The translations under genes were made by a program, and so were the position numbers. Of a stretch of 64,000 nucleotides of DNA, positions 63,830-64,000 are shown piece after piece (positions within the stretch are counted from its first letter, which is position 1; each line of letters begins with the position of its first letter). The DNA is from Streptomyces sp. NBC_00510 (lineage in GTDB: Bacteria; Actinomycetota; Actinomycetes; Streptomycetales; Streptomycetaceae). The stretch covers positions 9,596,001 to 9,660,000 of the forward strand of contig CP107851.1 of the NCBI GenBank assembly GCA_036013505.1, given 5' to 3'. The notes beneath the pieces were generated by a model. It searched no databases, was not told the DNA's origin, and saw nothing but the letters and a program-made list of their open reading frames with translations.

Positions 63830-64000
63830 ATGACGTGGCGAGCGGGTCGGCGCATCTCCTTTCGCGGAGTGCTCCTGCTGCTGGGCGTGCTCGTGTTCAC
63901 GAGCATCCACCTGGTGGCCTGCGCGCACGGGCCGGACCGCACGGGTCGCGACACCCTCACCGCCGGTCCCGCCGCGGCGGCCCCGTGCCAGCCACAGGAC
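63830..64000 (+). CDS. Small membrane or secreted protein, partial (C-terminus outside window)
   Basis: The first 57 codons are visible. After RRISFR there is a strongly hydrophobic stretch (GVLLLLGVLVFTSIHLVACA, about residues 13-32) followed by AHGPDRTGRDTLTAGPAAAA. This is a membrane anchor or signal peptide; the Cys at its end is in VACA, not a perfect lipobox. I do not recognise the family. Confidence 0.65.
   Translation, partial: MTWRAGRRISFRGVLLLLGVLVFTSIHLVACAHGPDRTGRDTLTAGPAAAAPCQPQD

Overview
The window is very GC-rich with strong G/C bias at third codon positions, GTG starts, AAGGAGG-type ribosome sites, LuxR/TetR/ROK/MarR/LysR regulators, secreted hydrolases, and one rare TTA codon. 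This is the signature of a Streptomyces (or very close actinomycete) chromosome, probably an accessory or arm-like region. No rRNA, tRNA, CRISPR array or intact transposase was seen.

Layout. 0-6.4 kb: the N-terminal part of a secreted subtilisin-type protease, divergent from a LuxR-type regulator followed by DUF302, metallo-hydrolase and histidine-phosphatase genes, then a methyltransferase-TetR pair. 6.4-12 kb: a ROK repressor divergent from a monosaccharide ABC transporter operon (ATPase, permease, lipoprotein), closed by a strong terminator. 12-18.3 kb: a small unknown protein, a probable IS200/IS605-type end remnant, an AhpD-like protein, a large HTH/NB-ARC/TPR regulator, a TetR-SDR pair with two operators, and an IS5-type remnant that truncates an SDR gene. 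18.3-30.4 kb: an anti-sigma-like ATPase, a baeRF protein, a NUDIX-like protein, an ECF sigma operon, an MFS pump, a K+/H+ antiporter with its RCK subunit, a ClpX-zinc-finger/HTH protein with a striking double palindrome, two SDRs, and a MarR-MFS pair. 30.4-38.2 kb: two large secreted enzymes, a GH87-like glucanase with a TTA codon in its signal peptide and a second subtilisin paralogous to the first.

38.6-45.6 kb: a methyltransferase, then a sulfur-scavenging locus: a flavin monooxygenase, a truncated peptide-type ABC ATPase, a LysR regulator, a Cys-containing leader peptide, a truncated sfnG, ssuE, sfnB and ssuD.

45.6-63.8 kb: a dormancy/hypoxia-type island: DoxX, Acg-like nitroreductase, three CBS-BON proteins, two universal stress proteins, two HTH-PPOX proteins, a zinc alcohol dehydrogenase, a SHOCT protein and a GH65 phosphorylase. 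Its DevS-like kinase and DevR-like response regulator both appear as decayed pseudogenes, yet several target-like promoters carry similar GGGCC-N4/5-GNCCC palindromes at about -70 to -120. Inside the island sits an intact OmpR-type two-component system divergent from a transmembrane flavin electron-transfer operon (ferric-reductase-like protein, FMN-binding protein, ApbE). The two operons share a large mirrored repeat that looks like the regulator's operator.
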